Assembly: GCF_024448955.1 (NCBI RefSeq)
Contig: NZ_JAMOIH010000003.1
Coordinates: 62,001-126,000 of the forward strand
DNA: 64,000 nt
Source of the DNA: Stutzerimonas stutzeri
GTDB lineage: Bacteria; Pseudomonadota; Gammaproteobacteria; Pseudomonadales; Pseudomonadaceae
Direction: 5' to 3'
The notes beneath the pieces were generated by a model. That model searched no databases. It saw only the letters and a program-made list of their open reading frames with translations, and was not told where the DNA came from. Below, in pieces: positions 44,575 through 53,364 of this stretch. Both the position numbers and the translations under genes were made by a program. How positions within the stretch are numbered: position 1 is the first letter of the stretch; every line of letters begins with the position of its first letter.

Positions 44575-45069
44575 GTGAGCAGAGAAACTGGATCGCGCCG
44601 CCGTTGGATCGATGGGCTGGGTTGGACGCTGCTCTATACCGTGATCTGGGCGCTGTTCGTCGACGGCAGCGGCTGGGCCATCGGCGTGCCGAGCGTGCTG
44701 CTCGCCGTTGGGCTGTCGCTCTGGCTGGGTCTGCGGTCCTGGCAACCCTCGCTGGTAAGCCTGCCGGGCTTCGTCTGGTTCGTCCTCAAACACATGACGC
44801 TGGGTGCCTGGGACGTGGCGCTGCGCGCGCTGCATCCAGGGCGGTCGCTGCAGCCGGCGTGGGTTGATTACCGACTGCGCTGCGAATCGCCGCGGACGCG
44901 GCTAATGCTATCGGCGCTGGTCGGGTTGCTGCCGGGCACGCTGGCTTCGCGGATCGATGCCGGCTGCATGCGTATGCATGTGTTAGACGAGCGGCAGCCG
45001 TGGGAAGCGACGCTGATCGAGCTGGAACAGCGGCTGACCCGACTGCTTCCCGCACGGGATGAGCCCTGA
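44575..45069 (+). CDS. mrpE: Na+/H+ antiporter subunit E (MrpE/MnhE)
   Basis: A 164-residue membrane protein starting with GTG at 44575 behind AAAGGAGA. Three N-terminal helices (DGLGWTLLYTVIWALFV, then two more) precede a cytoplasmic domain with LVGLLPGTLASRID, the MrpE signature. It is the first gene of an eight-gene antiporter operon whose genes overlap by 1-8 nt. MrpE helps complex assembly. The frame is open further upstream to 44437, within the GH65 gene end, but no ribosome site supports that. Confidence 0.85.
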   Translation: MSRETGSRRRWIDGLGWTLLYTVIWALFVDGSGWAIGVPSVLLAVGLSLWLGLRSWQPSLVSLPGFVWFVLKHMTLGAWDVALRALHPGRSLQPAWVDYRLRCESPRTRLMLSALVGLLPGTLASRIDAGCMRMHVLDERQPWEATLIELEQRLTRLLPARDEP

Positions 45070-45320
45070 TGGCGCTGTATTCGGCACTCTTGCTGCTGAC
45101 CATCGGCGTCGGTCTGGTGCGCGTCGTGCTGGGCCCGAAGCGGGTGGACCGGCTCCTTGCGATCCAGCTGTTCGGCACCGCCGGCACGGCGCTGCTGCTG
45201 GTCATGGCGCAATGGCAGGAACAGCCCGCGCTGCGTGACGTGGCGCTGCTGCTGGGCTTGCTGGCGGCGGTCGCCAGTGCCGCGCTGGTGCAACTGTTGC
45301 GGCAAAGCCACCATGATTGA
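45069..45320 (+). CDS. mrpF: Na+/H+ antiporter subunit F (MrpF/MnhF)
   Basis: An 83-residue protein with three membrane helices and the family motif VRVVLGPKRVDRLLAIQLFGTAG. The ATG shares one base with the mrpE stop. MrpF is a small structural subunit at the interface of Mrp and Mbh complexes. Confidence 0.85.
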   Translation: MALYSALLLLTIGVGLVRVVLGPKRVDRLLAIQLFGTAGTALLLVMAQWQEQPALRDVALLLGLLAAVASAALVQLLRQSHHD

Positions 45321-45609
45321 TCTTTTGCTCGACGCATTGAGCTGGGCGCTATTGCTCGGCGGTCTGCTGTTCTTTGCCGCCGGCAGCATCGGCCTGCTGC
45401 GCTTTCCCGACGCGGTCAGCCGGCTGCACGCCCTCACCAAGGCCGATACCCTCGGCCTCGGGCTGGTGGTCGCCGGCTTGTCGATCCGCGCCGAGAGTCT
45501 GCTCGAAGTGGGGCAGATGCTGCTGATCTGGCTGCTGTTGATGGCCTCCAGCGCCACCGCCTGCCAGCTGCTGGCGCGCCAGGCGAGCGAGGACCCGGAC
45601 GATGACTGA
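45313..45609 (+). CDS. mrpG: Na+/H+ antiporter subunit G (MrpG/MnhG)
   Basis: A 98-residue protein with three membrane helices and the MrpG signature GLLRFPDAVSRLHALTKADTLG. ATG 45313 overlaps mrpF by 8 nt. The frame extends upstream through mrpF, but the region before 45313 is a shadow frame. Confidence 0.87.
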   Translation: MIDLLLDALSWALLLGGLLFFAAGSIGLLRFPDAVSRLHALTKADTLGLGLVVAGLSIRAESLLEVGQMLLIWLLLMASSATACQLLARQASEDPDDD

Positions 45610-46510
45610 CTGGCTGTTCGACGGCACGCTGGGTCTGCTGTTGCTTGCGCTCGCCCTGGGCGCGCTACACGGGCGCAATCTCTATGCGAGCGTGCTGCTG
45701 TTCGTTGCCTTCGGCATGGTGATGGCGGTGATCTGGGCACGCTTGGGCGCGGCGGATCTTGCGCTGGCCGAGGCTGCCATCGGCGCCGGGCTGACCGGCG
45801 TGTTGCTGTTTGCCGCGCTGGCGCGTCAGCCGGGTCGCCAGGAATTGCCGGACATTACCCCGACCCGTCAGCGGCTGGCGGCAGCGTTGGTGGTGTTGCC
45901 TTTGCTGTTCATGCTGCTGCAAGGCCTCGCTCCGCTGGCCGACGGCACGCCAACGCTGCCCGATGAGCTTGACCGAGTGATGCCGCGCACCGGTGTCAGC
46001 CATCCGGTGACGGCGGTGCTGCTGAACGTGCGGGCCTGGGACACGCTGCTCGAACTGGCCGTGCTGCTGCTGGCGTTGCTCGGTGCACGACAGCTCGGCC
46101 CGCGCCGCCTCGATCTGGCCGAACCCTGGCCACTGTTGCGTGCCTGGGCACGGGTGCTGGCACCGTTGCTGGTGCTGGCGGCGGGCTACATCCTCTGGCG
46201 TGGCGCCAGCTCGCCGGGCGGTGCCTTCCAGGCAGGTTCGCTGCTCGCTGCGGGCGTGGTGCTGCTGCGCCTGTCGGCCCTGCTGCCGAGGTTGCGCTGG
46301 TCGTTCGCTCCGCTGCGGCTGCTGGTGCTGGGCGGACTGTTGCTGTTCATCGGCGTGGCCATCGTCACCGCCTGGCTGGGCGAGGGTTGGCTGAACTACC
46401 CGGACGATTCGGCCAAGCTCATCATTCTGCTGATCGAAGCCGTGGCCACCCTGTCGATCGCCGCCAGTCTGAGCCTGTTGGTCATCGGCGAAGGCGAGGA
46501 ATCGTCATGA
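45602..46510 (+). CDS. mrpB: fused antiporter subunit: MbhD/DUF4040 plus MrpB (MnhB)
   Basis: A 302-residue protein. Residues 1-90 form a DUF4040/MbhD-like domain (YASVLLFVAFGMVMAVIWARLGAADLALAEAAIG), normally the end of MrpA. Residues 100-150 resemble MbhE. Residues 150-302 are MnhB (YILWRGASSPGGAFQAGS, LNYPDDSAK). In Bacillus-type Mrp these pieces are split between MrpA and MrpB, and in archaeal Mbh they are MbhD, MbhE and MbhF. Here they are one chain. It overlaps mrpG by 8 nt and mrpC by 4 nt. Confidence 0.83.
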   Translation: MTDWLFDGTLGLLLLALALGALHGRNLYASVLLFVAFGMVMAVIWARLGAADLALAEAAIGAGLTGVLLFAALARQPGRQELPDITPTRQRLAAALVVLPLLFMLLQGLAPLADGTPTLPDELDRVMPRTGVSHPVTAVLLNVRAWDTLLELAVLLLALLGARQLGPRRLDLAEPWPLLRAWARVLAPLLVLAAGYILWRGASSPGGAFQAGSLLAAGVVLLRLSALLPRLRWSFAPLRLLVLGGLLLFIGVAIVTAWLGEGWLNYPDDSAKLIILLIEAVATLSIAASLSLLVIGEGEESS

Positions 46511-46788
46511 GCAGCGCACTGTTCTGGATGGGTGTAGGCGCCGCGCTCTGGTTACTCGGGCTGTACGGGCTGCTGACCCTGCGCCAGGCATTGAGGCGGA
46601 TCATCGCGTTCAATCTGATGGGCAGCGGGGTGTTTCTGGTAATGATCGCCCTGGCGACGCGCAGTCAGCCGAGCGACCCGGTGCTGGTGGCGCTGGTGGT
46701 CACCGGCCTGGTGGTGGCGGTCAGCGCCACGGCTCTTGCCTTGCGGTTGGCGGGCGCGGTGCAGGACGACCGGGAGCAGCGCCGATGA
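46507..46788 (+). CDS. mrpC: Na+/H+ antiporter subunit C (MrpC/MnhC, NuoK-like)
   Basis: A 93-residue NuoK-like protein with three membrane helices; LRRIIAFNLMGSGVFLVMIAL and the SDPVLVALVVTGLVVAVSAT segment are typical. The ATGA overlap with the preceding gene and the next ATGA overlap with mrpD1 place it firmly in the operon. Confidence 0.87.
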   Translation: MSSALFWMGVGAALWLLGLYGLLTLRQALRRIIAFNLMGSGVFLVMIALATRSQPSDPVLVALVVTGLVVAVSATALALRLAGAVQDDREQRR

Positions 46789-48221
46789 CGCCGGCACTGA
46801 CGCTTGCACTGGCGAGCCTGACGCTGCCGCTGCTGGGTGGTCTGCTTCTGCTGGGGATACAGCTGCGGCGTAAGGGTCCGTGGGTGATTGCAATCACCTT
46901 CGCCAGCCTGCTCGCCGCGGCTGCAGCCCTACACCACGTCATGCAGCTGGGACCGCAGCTGCTGAACATTGGCGGCTGGGACACCCCGCTGGCGATCCGC
47001 TTCCAGCTCACGCCGCTGACCGCCTTGCTGATGGTCTTCACCGCTGGGCTGCACCTGCTGGTAGCGCTTTACGCCGCGCGCAGCCCGCACGCCACCGGCA
47101 ATGAGGATTACTGGCCCTTGTCCTGCCTGCTGCACGCCGCGCTGGTCGCCTTGTGGCTGTCGGCGGATCTGTTCAACCTCTACGTCACCCTCGAACTGCT
47201 CAGCCTCACGGCGGTTGCGCTGGTGGCGCTGGCCGGGCGCAAGGCTTACCGCCCGGCGTTCAACTACCTGATGCTGTCGCTGGCCGGATCGCTTGCCTAC
47301 CTGTTCGGCGTCGCGCTGTTGTATGGCCGCTACGGTGTGCTCGACATTCTGCTGCTGGCGGAACTGGCCGAAGCGGATGCCAGCACCCGGCTGGCGCTGC
47401 TGTTGATGAGTGTCGGATTGATGTTGAAAGCGGCGCTGTGGCCGCTGCACCTGTGGTTGCCGCCCGCGCATTCCGGCGCGCCGACGGCAGTCAGCGCGTT
47501 GCTCTCGGCGTTAGTGGTCAAGGGACCGATCTACATTCTCTGGTTGGTCTGGACCCAGATCGCGCCGCCCGAACTGGGCCGCCAGGCCGGCGTGCTGTTT
47601 GCCGCGGCGGGCATCCTGGCGTTGCTGTCCGGCGGATGGTCGGCTCTGCGCGCGCCGCGCTTGAAGATGCTGGTGGCCTATTCGACGGTCGCGCAACTGG
47701 GTTACGCCTTGCTGGCGCTGGGTCTGCTGCTGCACTGGCAGGAACCGCGCATGACCGCCGCGCTGTGGCTGTTCGTCATCGCCCATGGCCTGGCTAAGGT
47801 GTCGATGTTTCTCGCCGCTGGCGAATTGCAGCGGGTTCTTGGCACGCGGCGGGTGCGCGCATTGAAAGGCGCGAGCCAGAACATGCCGGTGGCGATGGCG
47901 GCCTTCGCGGTAGCCGGCGCCAGCCTGATCGGTTTGCCGCCCAGTGGCGGCTTTCTCGCCAAATGGCTGTTGCTGCAACCGCTGTTCGAGCAGCCACAGC
48001 ATTGGCCCTGGGCATTCGGCGTGCTGCTCGGCACGCTGATGTCCGCCGCCTACGTATTTCGCGTGGTGGCGCTGGGCTTCGACCGCGCCCGACCGAATCC
48101 GCCCAGCGTCGTACCGGACCGCCTCGCGCAGTGGCTGGCAATGCTGCCGGCGCTGCTGGCCTTGAGCCTGGCGTTGATCAGCGAACCGCTGCTGCTCTGG
48201 CTTGGCGGGGTGGAGCGATGA
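46785..48221 (+). CDS. mrpD: antiporter subunit D, first copy (NuoN/M-like)
   Basis: A 478-residue proton-translocating subunit with about 14 helices. The TM5 glutamate is Glu137 (YVTLELLSL, the same number as in characterised MrpD), and both pump lysines are present (GLMLKAALWPLHLWLP and SALVVKGPIYI). Discontinuous-helix features such as PSGGFLAKW are present. It should be a functional ion-pumping module. It overlaps its neighbours by 4 nt. Confidence 0.88.
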   Translation: MTPALTLALASLTLPLLGGLLLLGIQLRRKGPWVIAITFASLLAAAAALHHVMQLGPQLLNIGGWDTPLAIRFQLTPLTALLMVFTAGLHLLVALYAARSPHATGNEDYWPLSCLLHAALVALWLSADLFNLYVTLELLSLTAVALVALAGRKAYRPAFNYLMLSLAGSLAYLFGVALLYGRYGVLDILLLAELAEADASTRLALLLMSVGLMLKAALWPLHLWLPPAHSGAPTAVSALLSALVVKGPIYILWLVWTQIAPPELGRQAGVLFAAAGILALLSGGWSALRAPRLKMLVAYSTVAQLGYALLALGLLLHWQEPRMTAALWLFVIAHGLAKVSMFLAAGELQRVLGTRRVRALKGASQNMPVAMAAFAVAGASLIGLPPSGGFLAKWLLLQPLFEQPQHWPWAFGVLLGTLMSAAYVFRVVALGFDRARPNPPSVVPDRLAQWLAMLPALLALSLALISEPLLLWLGGVER

Positions 48222-49714
48222 CCTGGACCAGTTGGCTGCCGTTAGCCATCGTGCTCAGCTCGATGCTGCCGGGGCTGCTCATCTTCATCTTGCGCGAGGA
48301 ACAGCAGCGCACCCGTGTGGTGCTTAACCTGCTGGGCGTGGGCGTCAAGCTGCTGTTGGTGGGGGCAATGATCTACGGCGTCAGCCGCGGCCTGGAGTTC
48401 CGCTTCAGCCTGCCGTTCCTGCCCGGCGCGCCCTTGGTGCTGCAGGCCGATGCGCTGTCACTGCTGTTCGTCGCGCTGTCCTCGGTGCTATGGATGGCGA
48501 CGACCGTCTATGCCATCGGCTATCTGGAAAACTCGCCGCTGCGCTCACGCTTCTTCGGCTACTTCAGCCTCTGCGTCAGTGCCACCGTGGGGCTGGCGCT
48601 GGCGGGCAATCTGGTCAGCTTCCTGCTGTTCTACGAGATGCTCACCCTGGCGACCTTTCCGTTGGTGGTGCATCGTGGCACGCCTGAAGCGCTGCGGGCC
48701 GGACGCGTCTATCTGGCCTATACCGTAGGCGGCGGAGCGCTGGTGTTGATGGGGGTGGCGCTGCTGCACGGCCTGGCGGGCGGGCCGGATTTCCAGCCTG
48801 GCGGCTATCTGCTGGAACAGGTCGGCGAGCAGGATTTGGCACTGCGTGTGGCGTTCGTCTTGCTCATCGCTGGCCTTGGGGTCAAGGCGGCGCTGATTCC
48901 GCTACACGGTTGGTTGCCCAAGGCGATGGTGGCGCCGGCGCCGGTCAGTGCGTTGTTGCATGCAGTGGCGGTGGTCAAGGCGGGCGCGTTCGGCATCATC
49001 CGGGTGGTCTATGACGTGTTCGGCGCCGAGGCGCTGTCCCGACTGGATATGGCCGGGCCGCTGCTGTGGTTGGCGGCGGCGACCATCCTCTACGGCTCGC
49101 TGCGTGCGCTGCAGCAACAGGAGCTGAAGAAGCGTCTGGCCTACTCGACCATCAGTCAGGTGTCTTACGTGACCCTTGGCGTGGCGCTGCTCGGGCCGAT
49201 CGCGGCGGTCGGTGGGCTGGCGCATCTGGTGCACCAAGGCCTGATGAAAGTCACGCTGTTCTATTGCGCCGGCAATTTCGCCGAGACCCTGGGCATTCAT
49301 CGCATCCGCGAGATGAACGGCGTTGGTCGACGCATGCCCTTGACCATGACCGCATTCAGCATCGGAGCGCTGGGGATGATAGGCATCCCACCGATTGCCG
49401 GTTTCGTCAGCAAATGGGCGCTGGGCATGGGCGCGCTGGAAGCAGGCCAGGACTGGGTATTGCTGGTGCTGATGGGGTCGGCGCTGCTCAACGCCGGTTA
49501 TTTCCTACCGCTGCTCTGGCGTGGCTGGTTCGCCGAACCGGCCGATTGGCATGAAGACAACTGGCGCGAGGAGCGTTGGGAGACGCACTGGATGTTGCTG
49601 CTACCGGCGCTTTTTACCGCGCTGCTGGCGTTGCTGGTCGGTTTGCTGGCCGGCACCGCGCTGAGTCCGCTGGGCTGGGCGCAGCTGATCGTCGATAGGG
49701 AATTCGAGATATGA
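48218..49714 (+). CDS. antiporter subunit D, second copy (NuoL/M-like)
   Basis: A 498-residue NuoM/MrpD-like subunit starting MTWTSWLPLA at 48218 (4-nt overlap with mrpD1). The TM5 glutamate is Glu140 (LLFYEMLTL), and the lysines GLGVKAALIPLHGWLP and AVAVVKAGAFG are present, so it looks pump-competent. IPPIAGFVSKW is the usual later loop. It differs enough from the first copy to be an old paralogue and could stand in for the antiporter half of MrpA, since no full-length MrpA is encoded in the operon. Confidence 0.85.
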   Translation: MTWTSWLPLAIVLSSMLPGLLIFILREEQQRTRVVLNLLGVGVKLLLVGAMIYGVSRGLEFRFSLPFLPGAPLVLQADALSLLFVALSSVLWMATTVYAIGYLENSPLRSRFFGYFSLCVSATVGLALAGNLVSFLLFYEMLTLATFPLVVHRGTPEALRAGRVYLAYTVGGGALVLMGVALLHGLAGGPDFQPGGYLLEQVGEQDLALRVAFVLLIAGLGVKAALIPLHGWLPKAMVAPAPVSALLHAVAVVKAGAFGIIRVVYDVFGAEALSRLDMAGPLLWLAAATILYGSLRALQQQELKKRLAYSTISQVSYVTLGVALLGPIAAVGGLAHLVHQGLMKVTLFYCAGNFAETLGIHRIREMNGVGRRMPLTMTAFSIGALGMIGIPPIAGFVSKWALGMGALEAGQDWVLLVLMGSALLNAGYFLPLLWRGWFAEPADWHEDNWREERWETHWMLLLPALFTALLALLVGLLAGTALSPLGWAQLIVDREFEI

Positions 49715-51357
49715 GCGGGCTTTGGCTGCTCGTTCCGCTGGCGCCTTTGCTGGTCGGCGCGCTGCTGCTGTTTCGCGAGCGTGCAGCCGGCTGGCTTTGG
49801 CTCGGTTGTATGCCAGCGTTGGCGATGGTCATCTGGCCGATGCCGGCACTGGATCTGCCGATGCTCTGGGAGGGCGTGCGCTGGGGTGCGGATGATGAAT
49901 TGACCCGCGCCTGGCTGGGCTTCACCGCATTGCTTTGGGGTTGCGCCGGGGTGTTCGCCAGCAGCAGTCAGCGAGACGACCCCAAACGCAGGCACTTCTG
50001 GACGTTCTGGTCGCTGGCGCTGTCCGGCAATCTGTTGCTGATCATCGCCACCGATGCGTTGAGTTTCTACCTTGGCTTCAGTGTCATGAGCCTCGCCGCC
50101 TACGGGCTGATCGTGCATCAGCGCGGCCCAGGCCCGCGCCGCGCTGGGCGCCTGTATCTGCAACTGGCGATCTGTGGCGAGATGGCCCTGCTCGCTGCAC
50201 TGATGCTGCGCAGCCATGCCGCCGACGGCGGTTTCGCCTTTGCCGCCTGGCGAACGCTGCCCATCGACGGCCTGACGCTGCTGCTATTGCTGATCGGCCT
50301 CGGCCTGAAAGCCGGGTTCTGGCCGCTGCACGTGTGGCTGCCGCTGGCACACCCAGCGGCACCTGCACCCGCCAGTGCGGTGCTTTCCGGGGCGATGCTC
50401 AAGGCGGGTTTTCTCGGCCTGTGGCGCTGCCTGCCGGAGGGTGATCCGCTGCTGTCGAACTGGGCGGATGTGCTGCTTGCCATCGGCATCTTCGGCGCTC
50501 TCTATCCAGCGCTGCTGGGACTGACCAGCGACAAGGCCAAGGCGGTGTTGGCTTATTCTTCGGTCAGTCAGATGGGTTATCTGCTGATGATCCTGGCACT
50601 GGCCTGGCGGCATCCTCAGCAAGCGCAGGCGCTGACGGTCGTACTGATGCTCTACGGCGTGCATCACGGCCTGGCCAAGGGGGCGCTGTTTCTTTCTGCA
50701 GGCTTGATCCACGCCGGACGCTTGCCGCGTATCGGCTGGCTGCTGCTGACAATACCGGCGCTGGCGATCATCGGTTTGCCCTTGACCAGCGGTGGTGCGG
50801 TCAAGACGGCGCTGAAGGAGGTCTGGCATGGCGGTGAGTTCGAGTCCTGGCTGGTCTGGCTGAGCCTTGGCAGCCTGACCACCGCTCTGTTGCTGATCCG
50901 TGCGCTGTGGCTGCTGCGCCGTGATGCGCGTGATGCGCCAGCCTCACGGCCGCCTTTGCGGCAACTGCTGCCTTGGGCCTTGCTTAGCAGCCTGGCACTG
51001 CTGCTGCCCTGGCTCTGGCCTGCTTTGCGCGAACCCATGCTGCACGGCTTGTATTCGAGTGGCATCTGGGCTGCATCGTGGCCATTGCTGCTGGCAATGG
51101 CCTTGGCCGGGGTGGCGCTGAAATTCGGTTGGAAGGTGCCGGCCCGGCTGACCGCGCTGCCGAATCCGGCGCTGGTGATTTCGCTTTGGCTCAAGCGACT
51201 GCTGCAACGGCCACCGCTGAGGGTGCCAAATGTCGACCCTGACCAATCCCGTTGGCGGCATCGGGAAAGGCACTGGAATCGCTTGTGTAATACCGGCACG
51301 CTCGCCGTAAGCACCTGGTTGCTGGTGGCTTTGCTGTGGTTGGGTTGGTTGTGGTGA
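49711..51357 (+). CDS. antiporter subunit D, third copy, TM5 glutamate replaced
   Basis: A 548-residue NuoN/M-like subunit, 4-nt overlap with the second copy. The lysine helices are intact (GLGLKAGFWPLHVWLP and GAMLKAGFLGL), but the TM5 position aligned with Glu140 of the preceding copy is Ser124 (YLGFSVMSL). That residue is essential in most antiporter-like subunits, so proton pumping here is doubtful or altered. A C-terminal extension of about 50 residues with basic patches ends in a final helix. It is the last gene of the operon; the 84 bp to the convergent SnoaL gene contain no clear terminator. Confidence 0.82.
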   Translation: MSGLWLLVPLAPLLVGALLLFRERAAGWLWLGCMPALAMVIWPMPALDLPMLWEGVRWGADDELTRAWLGFTALLWGCAGVFASSSQRDDPKRRHFWTFWSLALSGNLLLIIATDALSFYLGFSVMSLAAYGLIVHQRGPGPRRAGRLYLQLAICGEMALLAALMLRSHAADGGFAFAAWRTLPIDGLTLLLLLIGLGLKAGFWPLHVWLPLAHPAAPAPASAVLSGAMLKAGFLGLWRCLPEGDPLLSNWADVLLAIGIFGALYPALLGLTSDKAKAVLAYSSVSQMGYLLMILALAWRHPQQAQALTVVLMLYGVHHGLAKGALFLSAGLIHAGRLPRIGWLLLTIPALAIIGLPLTSGGAVKTALKEVWHGGEFESWLVWLSLGSLTTALLLIRALWLLRRDARDAPASRPPLRQLLPWALLSSLALLLPWLWPALREPMLHGLYSSGIWAASWPLLLAMALAGVALKFGWKVPARLTALPNPALVISLWLKRLLQRPPLRVPNVDPDQSRWRHRERHWNRLCNTGTLAVSTWLLVALLWLGWLW

Positions 51358-51441
51358 GTCACTCTAAATCCAGAAGCGCTTGCCAACCACTTACGGTAAG
51401 AATTGCAACTTCCGTTTAAGGCTGCTCGTTTCGGCGGTTCT

Positions 51442-51885
51442 TCAGGGCAAGGCTTTCTCGGCATAGGTGCGAGTGGGCAGACCCAGCTGAGAGCGAAAGC
51501 TCTCCATGTCGAACATAGTGCAGATACTGCGAATCTGCCCGCTAGGGGTCAGGGTCCAGAACGCCATGGCCGAGATGCTCAGGACCTTGTCGCTCGGCGG
51601 ATAGCCGAGCGCCGGATTCTCGATGGTGCCGATCAGCGTGCTCCAGGTGACGACCTTGTCGCCCTCTGCGACGCATTCCTCGATCACCACTTCGAGATCG
51701 GGCATGGCTGCGCGAATCTGAGTGACCATATTCGCGAACTCGGCGCTGGCCATGGGGTGGCCAACGAAGGAGCTTTTGTAGAGAAAATCCTTGCTGTGCA
51801 GCTGCTCGGCCAGGGCCATGTGGCCGCGGTTCCAGGTCAGGTCTATGTGCTTGCGAACCAGTTTCTTGCTGCCGTCCGGTGACAT
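51442..51885 (-). CDS. SnoaL-like / NTF2-fold protein
   Basis: A 147-residue NTF2-like fold protein of the SnoaL/ester-cyclase type (KKLVRKHIDLTWNRGHM at the N-terminus, then IEECVAEGDKVVTWSTLIGT and the strand IRSICTMFDMESF). Substrate and reaction are unknown; members range from cyclases to ketosteroid isomerases. It is monocistronic, convergent with the antiporter operon and tandem with phoQ 81 bp away. Confidence 0.7.
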   Translation of the reverse strand: MSPDGSKKLVRKHIDLTWNRGHMALAEQLHSKDFLYKSSFVGHPMASAEFANMVTQIRAAMPDLEVVIEECVAEGDKVVTWSTLIGTIENPALGYPPSDKVLSISAMAFWTLTPSGQIRSICTMFDMESFRSQLGLPTRTYAEKALP

Positions 51886-51966
51886 CTGAAGCGTCCGTAG
51901 GTGGCGGAAAGCCGAACTTTAGCAGCAGCCACGGCAAGCGGGCAGAGCGGGATGTCCTTCATCGGC

Positions 51967-53364
51967 TTATTCGAGCGGCAATCGCAGCCGGAACGCAGCG
52001 CCGCCAAGGCTGGAATCATCGAGCCTGAGCTCACCGCCGTAGCTGTCGAGAATGTCCTTGACCACCGCCAGACCGATGCCCTGGCCGGGATGCTGGGCGT
52101 CCAGCCGCTCGCCGCGACGCAGGATGCGAGCACGCTGGTCGACCGGAACGCCGGGGCCGTCGTCTTCAATACTCAGCAACAGGTACTCGGCGTCTTCCTG
52201 CAGGCTGATGCGTACCTGATGCAGACAGAGCCGGTAGGCGTTTTCCAGCAGATTGCCCAGCAGCTCCATGAGGGCGCCTTGCTCCAGCGGCAGGGTGGCG
52301 CTCGGTGGAATGTCTAGGTCGACCCGCACGTGCTTGTCCTGATAGACCTTGTCCAGTGTGCTGCACAGGCGCACCAGCAGCGGCTGCAACTCAACTCGGT
52401 GCCGCACCAGGCCACTCTGGCCCAGGCTCGCACGTTGGAGTTGATAGCCGATCTGCTGGCTCATGCGTTCGATCTGCGCGTGCATGACGCGCGCCTGCTC
52501 GCGGTTGTCCGGTTGCGCACTGATCACCTCGCCCACGCTTTGCAGCACGGTCAATGGTGTTTTCAGGCTGTGGGCCAGATCGCCCAAGGAATTGCGGTAC
52601 TGCTCACGCTGACGGCGTTCGCCATCGAGCAGCCGGTTCAGCGAGCGGGTCAGGCGTAGCAGTTCCATTGGATGCTGATCGCTGAGTCGATCCAGCCGTC
52701 CATTCTCGACCTGGTCCAATTCATGGCTCAGGCGCTTCAACGAGCGAAAGCCCCAGGTCAGGCCCAGCCAAAGCAGCGTCAGCAACACCAGCAAGCCCCC
52801 GCCAAGCCAGAGATAGAGCTGTTGACGGAATTCCTCGAAAAGGCTGCGGTATTCGCTGGTCGGTTGCATGGTGACGAAGCTGAAGGCCTGGCGATCGTCG
52901 TTGGTCAAGCGCAGCTCGACGTCGTAGACGAAGTATTCAACGCCCTCGATGTCACGCACTCGCTGGAATTCTGTGACGTCACCGTGCAGGCGCGGCCGGT
53001 AGTCGATGCTTTCATCTTCGGCCGAACGCGACTGCCACAGCCGGTTGCCCTGCGGGTCGTAGATATAGCCGAGCAGCTTGGCATCCGGCAGATCGAACTC
53101 CTCGTCCGGCAGCCGATCCGGCATTACCAGCTGCCCTTCTTCGATGCGCGAAGCGGTAATCAGCGTGTTGGCATCAGCGGCCAACCGCTCTTCTATGACG
53201 CGCTCGAAGGCGAGGCTGAACGCAGCCTGCAGCACCGGCAGCAGGGCGAGCATGAACAGGACGGCCAGGCAGGTCGCGCCCAGCATGAGGCGCAGGCGCA
53301 GCGAAAGACTGCCGTTGCGTGAGGCTCGCAGCTCAACCAGCCAGCGGCGCCAGCGCAGGCTCAT
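51967..53364 (-). CDS. phoQ: sensor histidine kinase PhoQ
   Basis: A 465-residue kinase with membrane segments (about 25-48 and 183-203) flanking an acidic periplasmic sensor domain that includes clusters such as DEEFD and AEDESID suited to divalent-cation sensing. Then come HAMP, HisKA with GDLAHSLKTP (His265) and HATPase_c. This is the PhoQ type that responds to low Mg2+ and cationic peptides. The start overlaps the phoP stop by 4 nt. The gene itself is intact, but its cognate regulator is frameshifted in this sequence. Confidence 0.87.
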   Translation of the reverse strand: MSLRWRRWLVELRASRNGSLSLRLRLMLGATCLAVLFMLALLPVLQAAFSLAFERVIEERLAADANTLITASRIEEGQLVMPDRLPDEEFDLPDAKLLGYIYDPQGNRLWQSRSAEDESIDYRPRLHGDVTEFQRVRDIEGVEYFVYDVELRLTNDDRQAFSFVTMQPTSEYRSLFEEFRQQLYLWLGGGLLVLLTLLWLGLTWGFRSLKRLSHELDQVENGRLDRLSDQHPMELLRLTRSLNRLLDGERRQREQYRNSLGDLAHSLKTPLTVLQSVGEVISAQPDNREQARVMHAQIERMSQQIGYQLQRASLGQSGLVRHRVELQPLLVRLCSTLDKVYQDKHVRVDLDIPPSATLPLEQGALMELLGNLLENAYRLCLHQVRISLQEDAEYLLLSIEDDGPGVPVDQRARILRRGERLDAQHPGQGIGLAVVKDILDSYGGELRLDDSSLGGAAFRLRLPLE

